64,000 nt of DNA from contig NZ_QLZQ01000007.1 of NCBI RefSeq assembly GCF_003289925.1, forward strand, positions 1 to 64,000. The letters are read 5' to 3'. The DNA is from Planococcus maitriensis (GTDB lineage Bacteria > Bacillota > Bacilli > Bacillales_A > Planococcaceae). Below, in pieces: positions 27,209 to 34,556 of this stretch. The notes under the pieces are model-generated. The model ran no database searches, was not told the DNA's origin, and saw only the letters and a list, made by a program, of their open reading frames with translations. Every line of letters begins with the position of its first letter. The stretch's first letter is position 1. The position numbers and the translations under genes are program-made.

Positions 27209-28912
27209 TCAAGCATTATTCGGTTCATTAGCACGGATGCGGTAAGTCCGGACACATAATTCCAATAGAAACAAATCGTCCGGGTCGACAAGCGACAGTC
27301 CTGTCAAAGATTCGATTTTACGCAAACGGTAAAGCAGGGATTGACGATGCAAGTTCAAGGCACGCGCCGTTTGGCTGACATTGCCCTGATAATGGTTGTA
27401 CGCGGAAAAGGTGCCGATCAGATTCATTTGCCGCTGCTGGTCATAATCGACAAGCGGCTGGATCGTCGACAGGATGATGTCTTTCATCCCTTCCGTTTTT
27501 GCCAGTTGCAACAGCAGGCGGTCTGCCCGCGTATCGCGGTAATCCATCCGATGCCCCGCCCCTTTTTTCCTGCGCCCGATTTCCAGCGCCGCTTTCGCAT
27601 GCCGGAAACTGTTACTGAACCCTTCGAATCCTTCCTCATAATCACCTATCCCCCAGGACAAAACGACTTCCGGCAATAAATTCCCAAGCCGCCGTTCGAT
27701 CAAATCCAGGAAATTGATTTGGTTTTCTTGTCCGCTTTCAAGCGGCTTTTCCAGAAAGATGATCAAATACCCATCTGCATAGCCTGTCATCACCGTGCGT
27801 TTCATGGCATGGGCCGCATAATGGATTTCTTCTTCAATATAGGCAACCATGCTTTTCGACCATTCTGTATACGAACTATGGTCAGGCTTTCGCCGCTCGA
27901 ATAATTCCCTGAAATTCTCAGGGCTTCCCGCCAGGCCAATATACGGGAGCTCTAGGTCATAGCCAAGTGCGCGGGCGCGGGAAGCCGCCTGCTCTTTGGT
28001 CGTAAACTCCCCATTTGCCAACTCGCGGACGAAATCCATCCGAAGTGCCGCTTTTGTCTCTTCCACTGCGTTTTGCCTAGAACGCCATAAGGAAATGGTC
28101 GTTGCGGCATGTTCCAGCACATGAACCGAAAAGACATCTAGACGCCCATCCCCTGCATTTTCCGGCAGTTCGACGAATATATAGCCCTGAGCTTCCTCAG
28201 ATACTTGAAGCACCGGCACTTGGACGAGTTTTCGCCCGCCCATTTCTCCGCTGCGGAATTTCTGGATCATCGGGTCGCGGTTCCCTTTCGGAGTTTCCTG
28301 GCGAATCGGGAAAATCCCTTTGCCGACCTGCTGTTCCCACGCTTCCAATTTGGTGCGCGAAAAACCGGCAGCTGCTTGCACTGCCCCGTGTGCATCCGTG
28401 ATGAGCAGCGCACTGTCGAGCTCGCGGCGGATATAGGCAGCGATTTTCTCCAATTCCGCATCCGCCAGAATCAATTTCAATAAATCCTGCTGCACTTGTT
28501 CCGAACGTTGCCGCTCTTGACGGTGCAGATCGTTCAAATCGATCATCACTTCTTCGATGACCGTCGAAAAGCGCAGCTCCCACGGCAGTTCAATGAGCAG
28601 GAATGCCTGCTCTTCGGCCATTTCTGCAATCTCTTTGGGAATTTCAAAAACGTGCCGCCCCATCGCGATCATGAGGGCGGCTGCCCCAGAATCGATGATG
28701 TCCTGGACAAATCCGCGAAATGTCTCCAACTCGTTTTTACATCCCATCGCAGTCGTCAATACCAGCTCATTGCGGCGTACGAAATTCTCCACCGGCATTT
28801 CCATGACCGACACCCAGTGCACAGGCTGCGCATGTGCATATTCTTTGGCTGTACGGACGACCGCCCCTTCCAACAATTCATAATCCAAGACATCTTGCAC
28901 GGTCAGCTGCAT
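27209..28912 (-). CDS. PucR-family transcriptional regulator
   Basis: A 567-residue regulator with the PucR N-terminal sensor domain (about 1-125, ending LLIELPWELRFSTVIEEV), a central GAF-like region, a GGDEF-related middle part and a C-terminal helix-turn-helix of the PucR/CdaR type with NVSQTARALNLHRQSLLYRLRKIE (core ARALNLHRQSLLYRL). Family members respond to metabolites such as purine breakdown products, proline or GABA. It is transcribed separately, just upstream of the DoeA-like operon, and is the best candidate for its regulator. B. subtilis PucR itself is about 530 residues. Confidence 0.9.
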   Translation of the reverse strand: MQLTVQDVLDYELLEGAVVRTAKEYAHAQPVHWVSVMEMPVENFVRRNELVLTTAMGCKNELETFRGFVQDIIDSGAAALMIAMGRHVFEIPKEIAEMAEEQAFLLIELPWELRFSTVIEEVMIDLNDLHRQERQRSEQVQQDLLKLILADAELEKIAAYIRRELDSALLITDAHGAVQAAAGFSRTKLEAWEQQVGKGIFPIRQETPKGNRDPMIQKFRSGEMGGRKLVQVPVLQVSEEAQGYIFVELPENAGDGRLDVFSVHVLEHAATTISLWRSRQNAVEETKAALRMDFVRELANGEFTTKEQAASRARALGYDLELPYIGLAGSPENFRELFERRKPDHSSYTEWSKSMVAYIEEEIHYAAHAMKRTVMTGYADGYLIIFLEKPLESGQENQINFLDLIERRLGNLLPEVVLSWGIGDYEEGFEGFSNSFRHAKAALEIGRRKKGAGHRMDYRDTRADRLLLQLAKTEGMKDIILSTIQPLVDYDQQRQMNLIGTFSAYNHYQGNVSQTARALNLHRQSLLYRLRKIESLTGLSLVDPDDLFLLELCVRTYRIRANEPNNA

Positions 28913-28944
28913 ATGATCCCCTCCGCGCTACATTGGTTTCTGCC

Positions 28945-28950
28945 AGTATA
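28945..28950 (-). promoter_or_regulatory. Extended -10 of the PucR gene
   Basis: TGCTATACT on the minus strand, about 30 bases before the PucR start; only a weak -35 (TTTTTC) stands 17 bases upstream. Confidence 0.45.
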
Positions 28951-28999
28951 GCAAAAACAAACCTTCTGAAAAAGTAAGTGTCCGAATAATCAGAACAAA

Positions 29000-29665
29000 T
29001 TATAAATGAAAAGGATTTTTCCATTCCATCAATAAAGCATAATCACGGGACTCTTCATCATCTAAATATCCCGGAACTAGGGTCACCGGCATGCGGCCGC
29101 AACTGAGCAAGAAGCTGATGACTGGATCCCTCAGCTCACCCGCCAGCACATTTTCTATGTATTGTTCAGCGGACAGTTCATGCGCGTAACGATGATACCC
29201 TGGCATGCGCCCGCCGCCCACGAGACGCTCGAGCCCGTCCGCAACGACCCGCTCATACATCGCTTCCATCAATAACTTGCCAAGTTTCAGTTTGCGGAAT
29301 TTCGGCTTGATGCCGATGTCGACAACATACAGCGATTCACCGTCTGGGTCATGCGTTCCGATCGATCCCGAATCAGTCACTTGTTCCCATGTATGTAAAG
29401 GACGATTGGGATCGAATTTCGTGAGCATCCCTGTCATGGACCCTGCGATTTCGCCATCGATCTCTACACAGATTGCGCCTTCAGGATAAAAGGCGATATG
29501 GTTTCCAAGTTGTCGCTCGTTCCATAACAAATCGGGAGGGAACGGCGGCGGAAAACTTTCACGCTGGACTTCGATCAAGCCAGAAAAGTCTTCTTCTGTG
29601 TAGGTCCTGATAGTCGCTAAAACCGGACGCCCATCCTTAAAAACGTATTGCTGTTTTTTATACAT
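29000..29665 (-). CDS. GNAT-family N-acetyltransferase
   Basis: A 221-residue acetyltransferase. The beta4-alpha3 acetyl-CoA region reads LYVVDIGIKPKFRKLKLGKLLM, a variant of the R/Q-x-x-G-x-G/A motif (KFRKLKLGK), and the C-terminal half is longer than in minimal GNATs. It may modify a small molecule or protein; no substrate can be named. It stands alone between the PucR gene and the peptide-regulator cassette. Confidence 0.8.
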   Translation of the reverse strand: MYKKQQYVFKDGRPVLATIRTYTEEDFSGLIEVQRESFPPPFPPDLLWNERQLGNHIAFYPEGAICVEIDGEIAGSMTGMLTKFDPNRPLHTWEQVTDSGSIGTHDPDGESLYVVDIGIKPKFRKLKLGKLLMEAMYERVVADGLERLVGGGRMPGYHRYAHELSAEQYIENVLAGELRDPVISFLLSCGRMPVTLVPGYLDDEESRDYALLMEWKNPFHL

Positions 29666-29783
29666 TGTGTCGCCGCCTTTCTTTTTGATTAGTTTACCCT
29701 AAGAGGATGCATATACACAGTTGTAGGGATGAGAGGAATGAGGCGAGTCTGAGGTTAATGGCTTTGGCAACTTAAAATTCGCT

Positions 29784-29815
29784 AAAAAGAAAAGCTTGCC
29801 GAATTGGCAAGCTTT
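29784..29815 (-). terminator. Terminator after the propeptide gene
   Basis: AAAGCTTGCC/GGCAAGCTTT around GAATT, then TCTTTTTAG on the minus strand. Confidence 0.88.
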
Positions 29816-29827
29816 CCTGTTGTTCTA

Positions 29828-29971
29828 TTATACTGGCGGCAATACCTGTGGTCCGTTGATTGTCACGTTTCCATCAGCATTTTCTGCTTGTGTTGCGATT
29901 TGAGGCAATCCAGCCGACAAAGTCAAGATTAGCGCTAAGGTTGCACCAACCAATAATTTTTTCTTTTCCAT
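29828..29971 (-). CDS. Short exported propeptide, likely signalling peptide for the adjacent regulator
   Basis: A 47-residue secreted peptide: basic start MEKKK, hydrophobic core (residues 6-22), and a signal peptidase I site ATQA before Glu30, leaving an 18-residue mature part ending in GPQVLPPV. Its ATG is one base after the stop of the TPR regulator (TAACATG) with GGTGA in the regulator's last codons as ribosome site, so it is translationally coupled. This is the layout of Phr, PapR and NprX genes, whose C-terminal 5-8 residues are released outside, re-imported and bound by the regulator. No function is proven; size, coupling and position carry the argument. Confidence 0.75.
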   Translation of the reverse strand: MEKKKLLVGATLALILTLSAGLPQIATQAENADGNVTINGPQVLPPV

Positions 29972-29972
29972 G

Positions 29973-31205
29973 TTATTCACCGTCACTTTCCAGAAATTGA
30001 GTTTGATAGTAATAGGCTTTCTGCCAATCTTGCTGCTCTTTGTAATGAGCCGCAAGCTCTTCAGAAAGATGTTTGGTGTCTTTTATATAACCATATTTTT
30101 TGAAAAATGGAAACATTTTATCTTCTTTATAGTTCAAAAGTTCTTGTTGGGAAAATTCTCGTTTTCCATAATAATCGCTATAAATATTAAAGTATTCTTC
30201 ATCTTTCGGAGTCCCGGGCATGCGCAATTGTTCAATTAACTGAAGCGTTTCTTCTTCACTTATTCCCTCGAGTTCCAATAGATTTATGATTACTGCTTTA
30301 TGGATGTAACTTCCGGGTTGCACCACATCTTTCAATTCCGAAAATAGCTCGAATGCTTGATTGCCCTGTTTTTGATTTTTCAACAATTCCGCATAATTAT
30401 AGAGAACCGATTGATATAACTCGTGTTGATGTGTCAAGTAGGCGTTACGTTTCACCACTTCATACAAGCTTGCGGCTTGAGTGCTTAAATTCCGTCTCGT
30501 ATAGTTGATTGCTAGCAATAGCTGCGCATGCAGGAGGCGGATGTAATTATGGTGCATTTCATAAGCACGTACCGCCCGTTCCGCAAAGTATGCAGAAAGT
30601 TCTAGACGGTCATGCACTATTAAAATTCTAGCTTTTTGATAGTAAAACTCCCCTTCAAGTTTTTGCGGGATACTTTGAAGTCCTTGATCCAATTGGTACA
30701 TCAAATCCATCGCTTCTTTTTGCTGGCCTAAAGTAGTGAAATACAGCGCCTGAAAAAATCGGCTCATCCATAACTCGGGTGCTGTAAAAGAAGCTTTCAG
30801 CTTTTCAAGCAGCTTTTGCTGTGCTGACGCTTTGTCCATCTGCAAATCCAGGACATAATAGCGGAATTTATACAATTCGTATTGATTCACCAGGTCGGTT
30901 GATTGCAGGTAATCGTCCTCATCCAAAAGCTCTTCATAGATTTTATGCAAATTGTCGAGATCGTAATGAAGTGCGCAATCGATAAACCGCCCCAATTGCT
31001 GTTCAAGCCGCTTCTGGTGTTCCAGTTCTTTTTTCAATTGCACGCCCATTTTCAAAAGCAGGGCTTCGTACGTTTCTTCGTGCGGCGTATAGGTATTGGA
31101 TTCAATCTTGCTCAAATGCGATATCGAACAGATGCCATCAGCGAGCTGTGACTGTGTGAGGTTGTTTTTGAGCCGATAGTATTTAATCACAGAACCGATG
31201 TTCAT
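29973..31205 (-). CDS. XRE-TPR transcriptional regulator of the RRNPP type (PlcR/NprR-like)
   Basis: A 410-residue regulator. Residues about 6-58 form an XRE helix-turn-helix (YYRLKNNLTQSQLADGICS, ISHLSKIES). The rest (about 70-405) is all-helical with repeated aromatic/Leu patterns typical of TPR units that bind a peptide. Domain order and length match PlcR/NprR-type quorum-sensing receptors. The start is ATG 31205 with AAAGGTGA five bases upstream; upstream codons up to 31274 run into promoter and terminator. The exported propeptide follows immediately, and a secreted subtilisin lies upstream, a plausible target. Confidence 0.88.
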   Translation of the reverse strand: MNIGSVIKYYRLKNNLTQSQLADGICSISHLSKIESNTYTPHEETYEALLLKMGVQLKKELEHQKRLEQQLGRFIDCALHYDLDNLHKIYEELLDEDDYLQSTDLVNQYELYKFRYYVLDLQMDKASAQQKLLEKLKASFTAPELWMSRFFQALYFTTLGQQKEAMDLMYQLDQGLQSIPQKLEGEFYYQKARILIVHDRLELSAYFAERAVRAYEMHHNYIRLLHAQLLLAINYTRRNLSTQAASLYEVVKRNAYLTHQHELYQSVLYNYAELLKNQKQGNQAFELFSELKDVVQPGSYIHKAVIINLLELEGISEEETLQLIEQLRMPGTPKDEEYFNIYSDYYGKREFSQQELLNYKEDKMFPFFKKYGYIKDTKHLSEELAAHYKEQQDWQKAYYYQTQFLESDGE

Positions 31206-31226
31206 AAACTCACCTTTCTTTGTCAG

Positions 31227-31255
31227 AATATATAAATAATAACACAAAAAAACAA
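31227..31255 (-). promoter_or_regulatory. Promoter of the TPR regulator, overlapping the subtilisin terminator
   Basis: Minus strand -35 TTGTTT (31250-31255), 17-base spacer, -10 TATATT (31227-31232). The -35 is made from the stem end and T run of the subtilisin terminator, so read-through or polymerase pausing at the terminator could affect the promoter. Confidence 0.6.
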
Positions 31256-31285
31256 GCCTGGCTGTGACAGCCAAGCTTGTTTTTA
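31246..31285 (-). terminator. Terminator of the subtilisin gene
   Basis: AACAAGCCTGGCTG/CAGCCAAGCTTGTT stem with one mismatch and a three-base loop, followed by TTTTTTTGTG on the minus strand. Confidence 0.9.
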
Positions 31286-31294
31286 GGCCAACTC

Positions 31295-32557
31295 TTATGG
31301 CAGGCGGTAGAAGCCGAAGCCAGAAGCGGAGTCGTCTCCAGATCCTGCATAATAACCGGAAAGAATGTCGTTGTTAGCTGCGCGGTTTTGAAGATCGCCG
31401 CGGACTTGCGTGTGCGATGCAGATGGGTTTGCTGCCCAGATTTTAGCTGCAAGGCCGGCTGCATGTGGAGATGCCATCGATGTCCCACTGATCGTTGCAT
31501 AGCCTCCGTCATACCAAGCGGAGTAAATGCTTGCGCCTGGAGCCGATACTTCTACATCATATTTCCCGATGGAATAATCGCCAGCATATTGGCTGTATCC
31601 GCGTGAAGAGAAATCCGCTACGCGGTACGTGCCATTTTGCTGCACATTCTCAAGAGCTGCTACCGCTACGGCATTTTGCAATGCACCCGGGAAGCCGATC
31701 GATCCTTGGTACGGGCCTTCGTTGCCTGCTGCTGCAATGACAAGCACGCCTTTACCGTATGCGTAGTTGACCGCATTCGTGATCAAGCTGCTTTCTGCTG
31801 AAGATCCAAGAGACATATTGATGACAGTTTTCTGGTTCAAGGCTGAAGCCTGGTCTGCTACGTGACGGATGGCCGTTGCGATATCATCGGCAGAACCGGA
31901 TCCGTCATCGCCAAGCACTTTGTATCCCCAAAGGTCCGCTTGCGGCGCTACGCCGTACAAGCCGCCATTGCCGTTCGCAAGTGCTGAGCCGGCTACGTGC
32001 GTCCCGTGCCCTTGACGGTCCGTGCAAGAACCGTTGCGGATACTGGTTCCAATAGTGAAATCTTTACATTGCTCAACGTTCGCTGCAAGGTCAGGGTGGC
32101 TAGTGTTGACGCCCGTGTCCAGGACAGCGATGTTGACACCAGAACCGCCGCTTGTTTTTGTGATGGAGCTGTTGTTATAGACTGCTTTGATGCCCCACGG
32201 AGTGGACTGGGAAGCTGCAGCTGTTTTATAGCGCGCTTGCGGTTCAAGCGTTGTCGTTTCCACTGTATATTCCGGAACTTTTTCAATCGTCACGTTCTTA
32301 TTTTTCTTCAAAGCTTCGTATTGCTTTTCCGTCATATTGGTTGTGAAGCCCTCGCTATTGAAATCCCAGTGGACGCCATATTGGTCTTTCGCTTTTTCAA
32401 GCTCTTTTTTCCCTGGCATGTCGACGAGCACACGGATCTTCTCGTTGGCGTTCGCATTTTGTGCGTCCGGAGCTTCATTTGCTGAAACCCCCATGGCTGG
32501 TACGAGCATCGTCGCTGCCAGCATTGCTGTCGTAATGAATTTTGCTGATTTTTTCAT
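31295..32557 (-). CDS. Secreted subtilisin-like serine protease (S8)
   Basis: A 420-residue preproprotein: signal peptide (1-26, cut after VSA), inhibitor I9 propeptide (about 40-105) and catalytic domain from about residue 110. Catalytic residues are Asp147 in AVLDTGVN, His185 in GHGTHVAG and Ser360 in SGTSMASPHAAG; oxyanion Asn279 is in AAAGNEG. Cys164 and Cys178 are placed to form one disulfide, as in the cold-active S41-type subtilisins of Antarctic Bacillales. ATG 32557 is chosen because the signal peptide begins there. It degrades protein outside the cell, and a TPR regulator/propeptide pair follows downstream. Confidence 0.95.
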   Translation of the reverse strand: MKKSAKFITTAMLAATMLVPAMGVSANEAPDAQNANANEKIRVLVDMPGKKELEKAKDQYGVHWDFNSEGFTTNMTEKQYEALKKNKNVTIEKVPEYTVETTTLEPQARYKTAAASQSTPWGIKAVYNNSSITKTSGGSGVNIAVLDTGVNTSHPDLAANVEQCKDFTIGTSIRNGSCTDRQGHGTHVAGSALANGNGGLYGVAPQADLWGYKVLGDDGSGSADDIATAIRHVADQASALNQKTVINMSLGSSAESSLITNAVNYAYGKGVLVIAAAGNEGPYQGSIGFPGALQNAVAVAALENVQQNGTYRVADFSSRGYSQYAGDYSIGKYDVEVSAPGASIYSAWYDGGYATISGTSMASPHAAGLAAKIWAANPSASHTQVRGDLQNRAANNDILSGYYAGSGDDSASGFGFYRLP

Positions 32558-32647
32558 CTTTCGAATCCCCTTTTCCGAATAGATTTGTATGGCCCTGTGC
32601 AGCAAGCGGCGTCCCGCCTGTTGTCCTGCGGCTGTTGCCATGCTTTA

Positions 32648-32676
32648 AATCTAGCAGAGAAAAACGGATTGTGTAA
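32648..32676 (-). promoter_or_regulatory. Promoter of the subtilisin gene
   Basis: Minus strand -35 TTACAC (32671-32676), 17-base spacer, extended -10 TGC-TAGATT (-10 at 32648-32653). It leaves a leader of about 85 bases. Confidence 0.65.
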
Positions 32677-32770
32677 TTGGGAAAATCCTTGCCCAGGAAA
32701 GCCCCTCATAACCAAAACATAACTTTATACCCACAACTATATTCCTTCAAATGAGGAAAATGAGAACATT

Positions 32771-32796
32771 AAAAAAAGCCGCTCGATGCGGCTTTT
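32771..32796 (-). terminator. Terminator of the first alpha-glucosidase gene
   Basis: AAAAGCCGC/GCGGCTTTT around TCGAT, then TTTTTTTAATG on the minus strand. Confidence 0.88.
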
Positions 32797-34417
32797 AATT
32801 CAATAAATAGACACGCGCTTCGTATGGTTGCAGTTTGCCGTCGACATAGCTGTCGTAATTCGACAACAACAATTCCCCGTCGACCGGGTTCCACCAAGAA
32901 CATGTATCGTCATCGAGATGCGAAATGATCAAATAACGCGCTTCCCCGTAATCACGTGTATAGGCATAAACATAAGGACATTCCAAAAATGTCAAATGCG
33001 TACTGCCGTAAACCAACGCTTCGTGATCTTTTCGCAGTTTCAGCATCTTTTTATAGAAAGACAGGACCGATTGGGGATCTTGCTGCTGTGCTTTTACATT
33101 GAGCCAATTGAAATTCGGGTTTAACGGAATCCATGGTTTGCCGCCTGTAAAGCCGGCGTTTGCGCCAAAGTTCCATTGCATCGGGGTCCTTGCGTGGTCG
33201 CGGCTGATTTTCTTGATGGTCTTCATCAAATCTTTGTGAGGGACTCCTTTTTGGCGGTTATAGCGATACATATTCTTCGTTTCGATATCGCGGTACATAT
33301 TGATGTCATCGAACGGCGCATTGGTCATGCCGATTTCCTGCCCTTGGTAAATGAACGGCGTGCCTTGCATGAAAAAGTACATGCAGCCTAGCGCGGTCGC
33401 ACTTTCCCGCCAATGCTCCCGATCGTTGCCCCAGGTTGAAACGGTGCGCGGGCGGTCGTGGTTTTCCAAGTACAAGGAATTCCAGGCAATCCCTTGCGCA
33501 CTGCGCTGCCAGCGATCAAGGACGATCCTCAAATCGTCGACGTCGACACCCGCGCTTTCTTCATCCCACGCTTCTTCGTGCGCTTCCAAATGGAAGATCA
33601 TATTGAATTTGCCTTCTTCTTCGCTGATCCATTCGCTGATTTCATGCGCCCTGACGCTGTTTGCCTCACCGACGGTCACGACATCATAACGGTCAAAGGT
33701 TTCACGCCGCAATTCTGCCAACAGCTCCTGAATTCCTTGGACATTCGTCATCTTCTCCCAGGCCGGCACATAATTCAGCCCCTCCGGATTCGGCATGTCC
33801 GTATACTCTTTTTTCAAATGATTGATGGCGTCTACGCGGAAACCGTCAATTCCCTTATCGAGCCACCAAAGGATCATATCGTAAATCGCCCGCCGCAATT
33901 CAGGATTTTCCCAATTCAAGTCGACTTGGCTCTTTGAAAACAAATGAAAATAATATTGTCTTGTTTTCGGGTCATAGGTCCAAGCCGGCCCGCCAAATAT
34001 GCTTTCCCAATTCGTCGGATGATCGCGCCAGACGTACCAATCGCGTTTGGGGCTGTCTTTCGACGATTTTGATTCCAGAAACCACGGATGCTGGTCGCTT
34101 GTATGATTCAATACCAGATCCATCATGATTTTCATGCCGCGTGAATGGATGTCCTCAAGCAAACGGTCAAAATCATCCATCGTCCCCATTTCATCCATAA
34201 TCGCTTGATAATCGCTGACGTCATACCCGTTATCGACATTCGGCGATTTATAGACGGGGCACAGCCAAATCATGTCGATGCCGAGTTCCTGCAGATAATC
34301 GAGCTTTGCCCGGATGCCGTTCAGGTCCCCCAACCCGTCGCCGTTCGTATCGAAAAAACTGCGCGGGTAAATTTGATAGACTACCGCTTCTTTCCACCAC
34401 GTCTTTTTCAAGCTCAT
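32795..34417 (-). CDS. GH13 alpha-glucosidase, alpha-1,4-preferring by motif
   Basis: A 540-residue intracellular GH13 (subfamily 31 type) glucosidase. Barrel motifs: DLVLNHTSDQH, the nucleophile Asp in GFRVDAINH (about 199), acid Glu in VGEANS (about 255) and ENHDRPR (about 330). The residue after the nucleophile is Ala; in this family Ala marks alpha-1,4 (maltase-type) and Val alpha-1,6 preference. No signal peptide. It stands alone with its own terminator, some 4 kb from the sugar ABC operon, and is the closest relative of the gene at 38216-39832. Confidence 0.93.
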   Translation of the reverse strand: MSLKKTWWKEAVVYQIYPRSFFDTNGDGLGDLNGIRAKLDYLQELGIDMIWLCPVYKSPNVDNGYDVSDYQAIMDEMGTMDDFDRLLEDIHSRGMKIMMDLVLNHTSDQHPWFLESKSSKDSPKRDWYVWRDHPTNWESIFGGPAWTYDPKTRQYYFHLFSKSQVDLNWENPELRRAIYDMILWWLDKGIDGFRVDAINHLKKEYTDMPNPEGLNYVPAWEKMTNVQGIQELLAELRRETFDRYDVVTVGEANSVRAHEISEWISEEEGKFNMIFHLEAHEEAWDEESAGVDVDDLRIVLDRWQRSAQGIAWNSLYLENHDRPRTVSTWGNDREHWRESATALGCMYFFMQGTPFIYQGQEIGMTNAPFDDINMYRDIETKNMYRYNRQKGVPHKDLMKTIKKISRDHARTPMQWNFGANAGFTGGKPWIPLNPNFNWLNVKAQQQDPQSVLSFYKKMLKLRKDHEALVYGSTHLTFLECPYVYAYTRDYGEARYLIISHLDDDTCSWWNPVDGELLLSNYDSYVDGKLQPYEARVYLLN

Positions 34418-34523
34418 CCCCCTCTTCCTGCTATTGCGGAATTGATGTGCTCACATTGACTGCCGGGAACCGTTTTTTTATAGTATACGCCCTTTCCCGT
34501 GAAAGTCCTCTTTGCCTGCATAA

Positions 34524-34552
34524 TAAAAACCGCCCGCGATATGCGGACGGTT
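34524..34552 (-). terminator. Terminator of the PBP gene
   Basis: CCGCCCGC/GCGGACGG stem with one mismatch and TTTTTATTATG after it on the minus strand; overlaps nothing coding. Confidence 0.85.
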
Positions 34553-34556
34553 CGGG

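Noticed and set aside
29828..30055. A 75-codon reading of the propeptide gene starting at 30055
   Set aside because: The first 28 codons lie inside the regulator gene in another frame; the signal peptide and ribosome site define the start at 29971.
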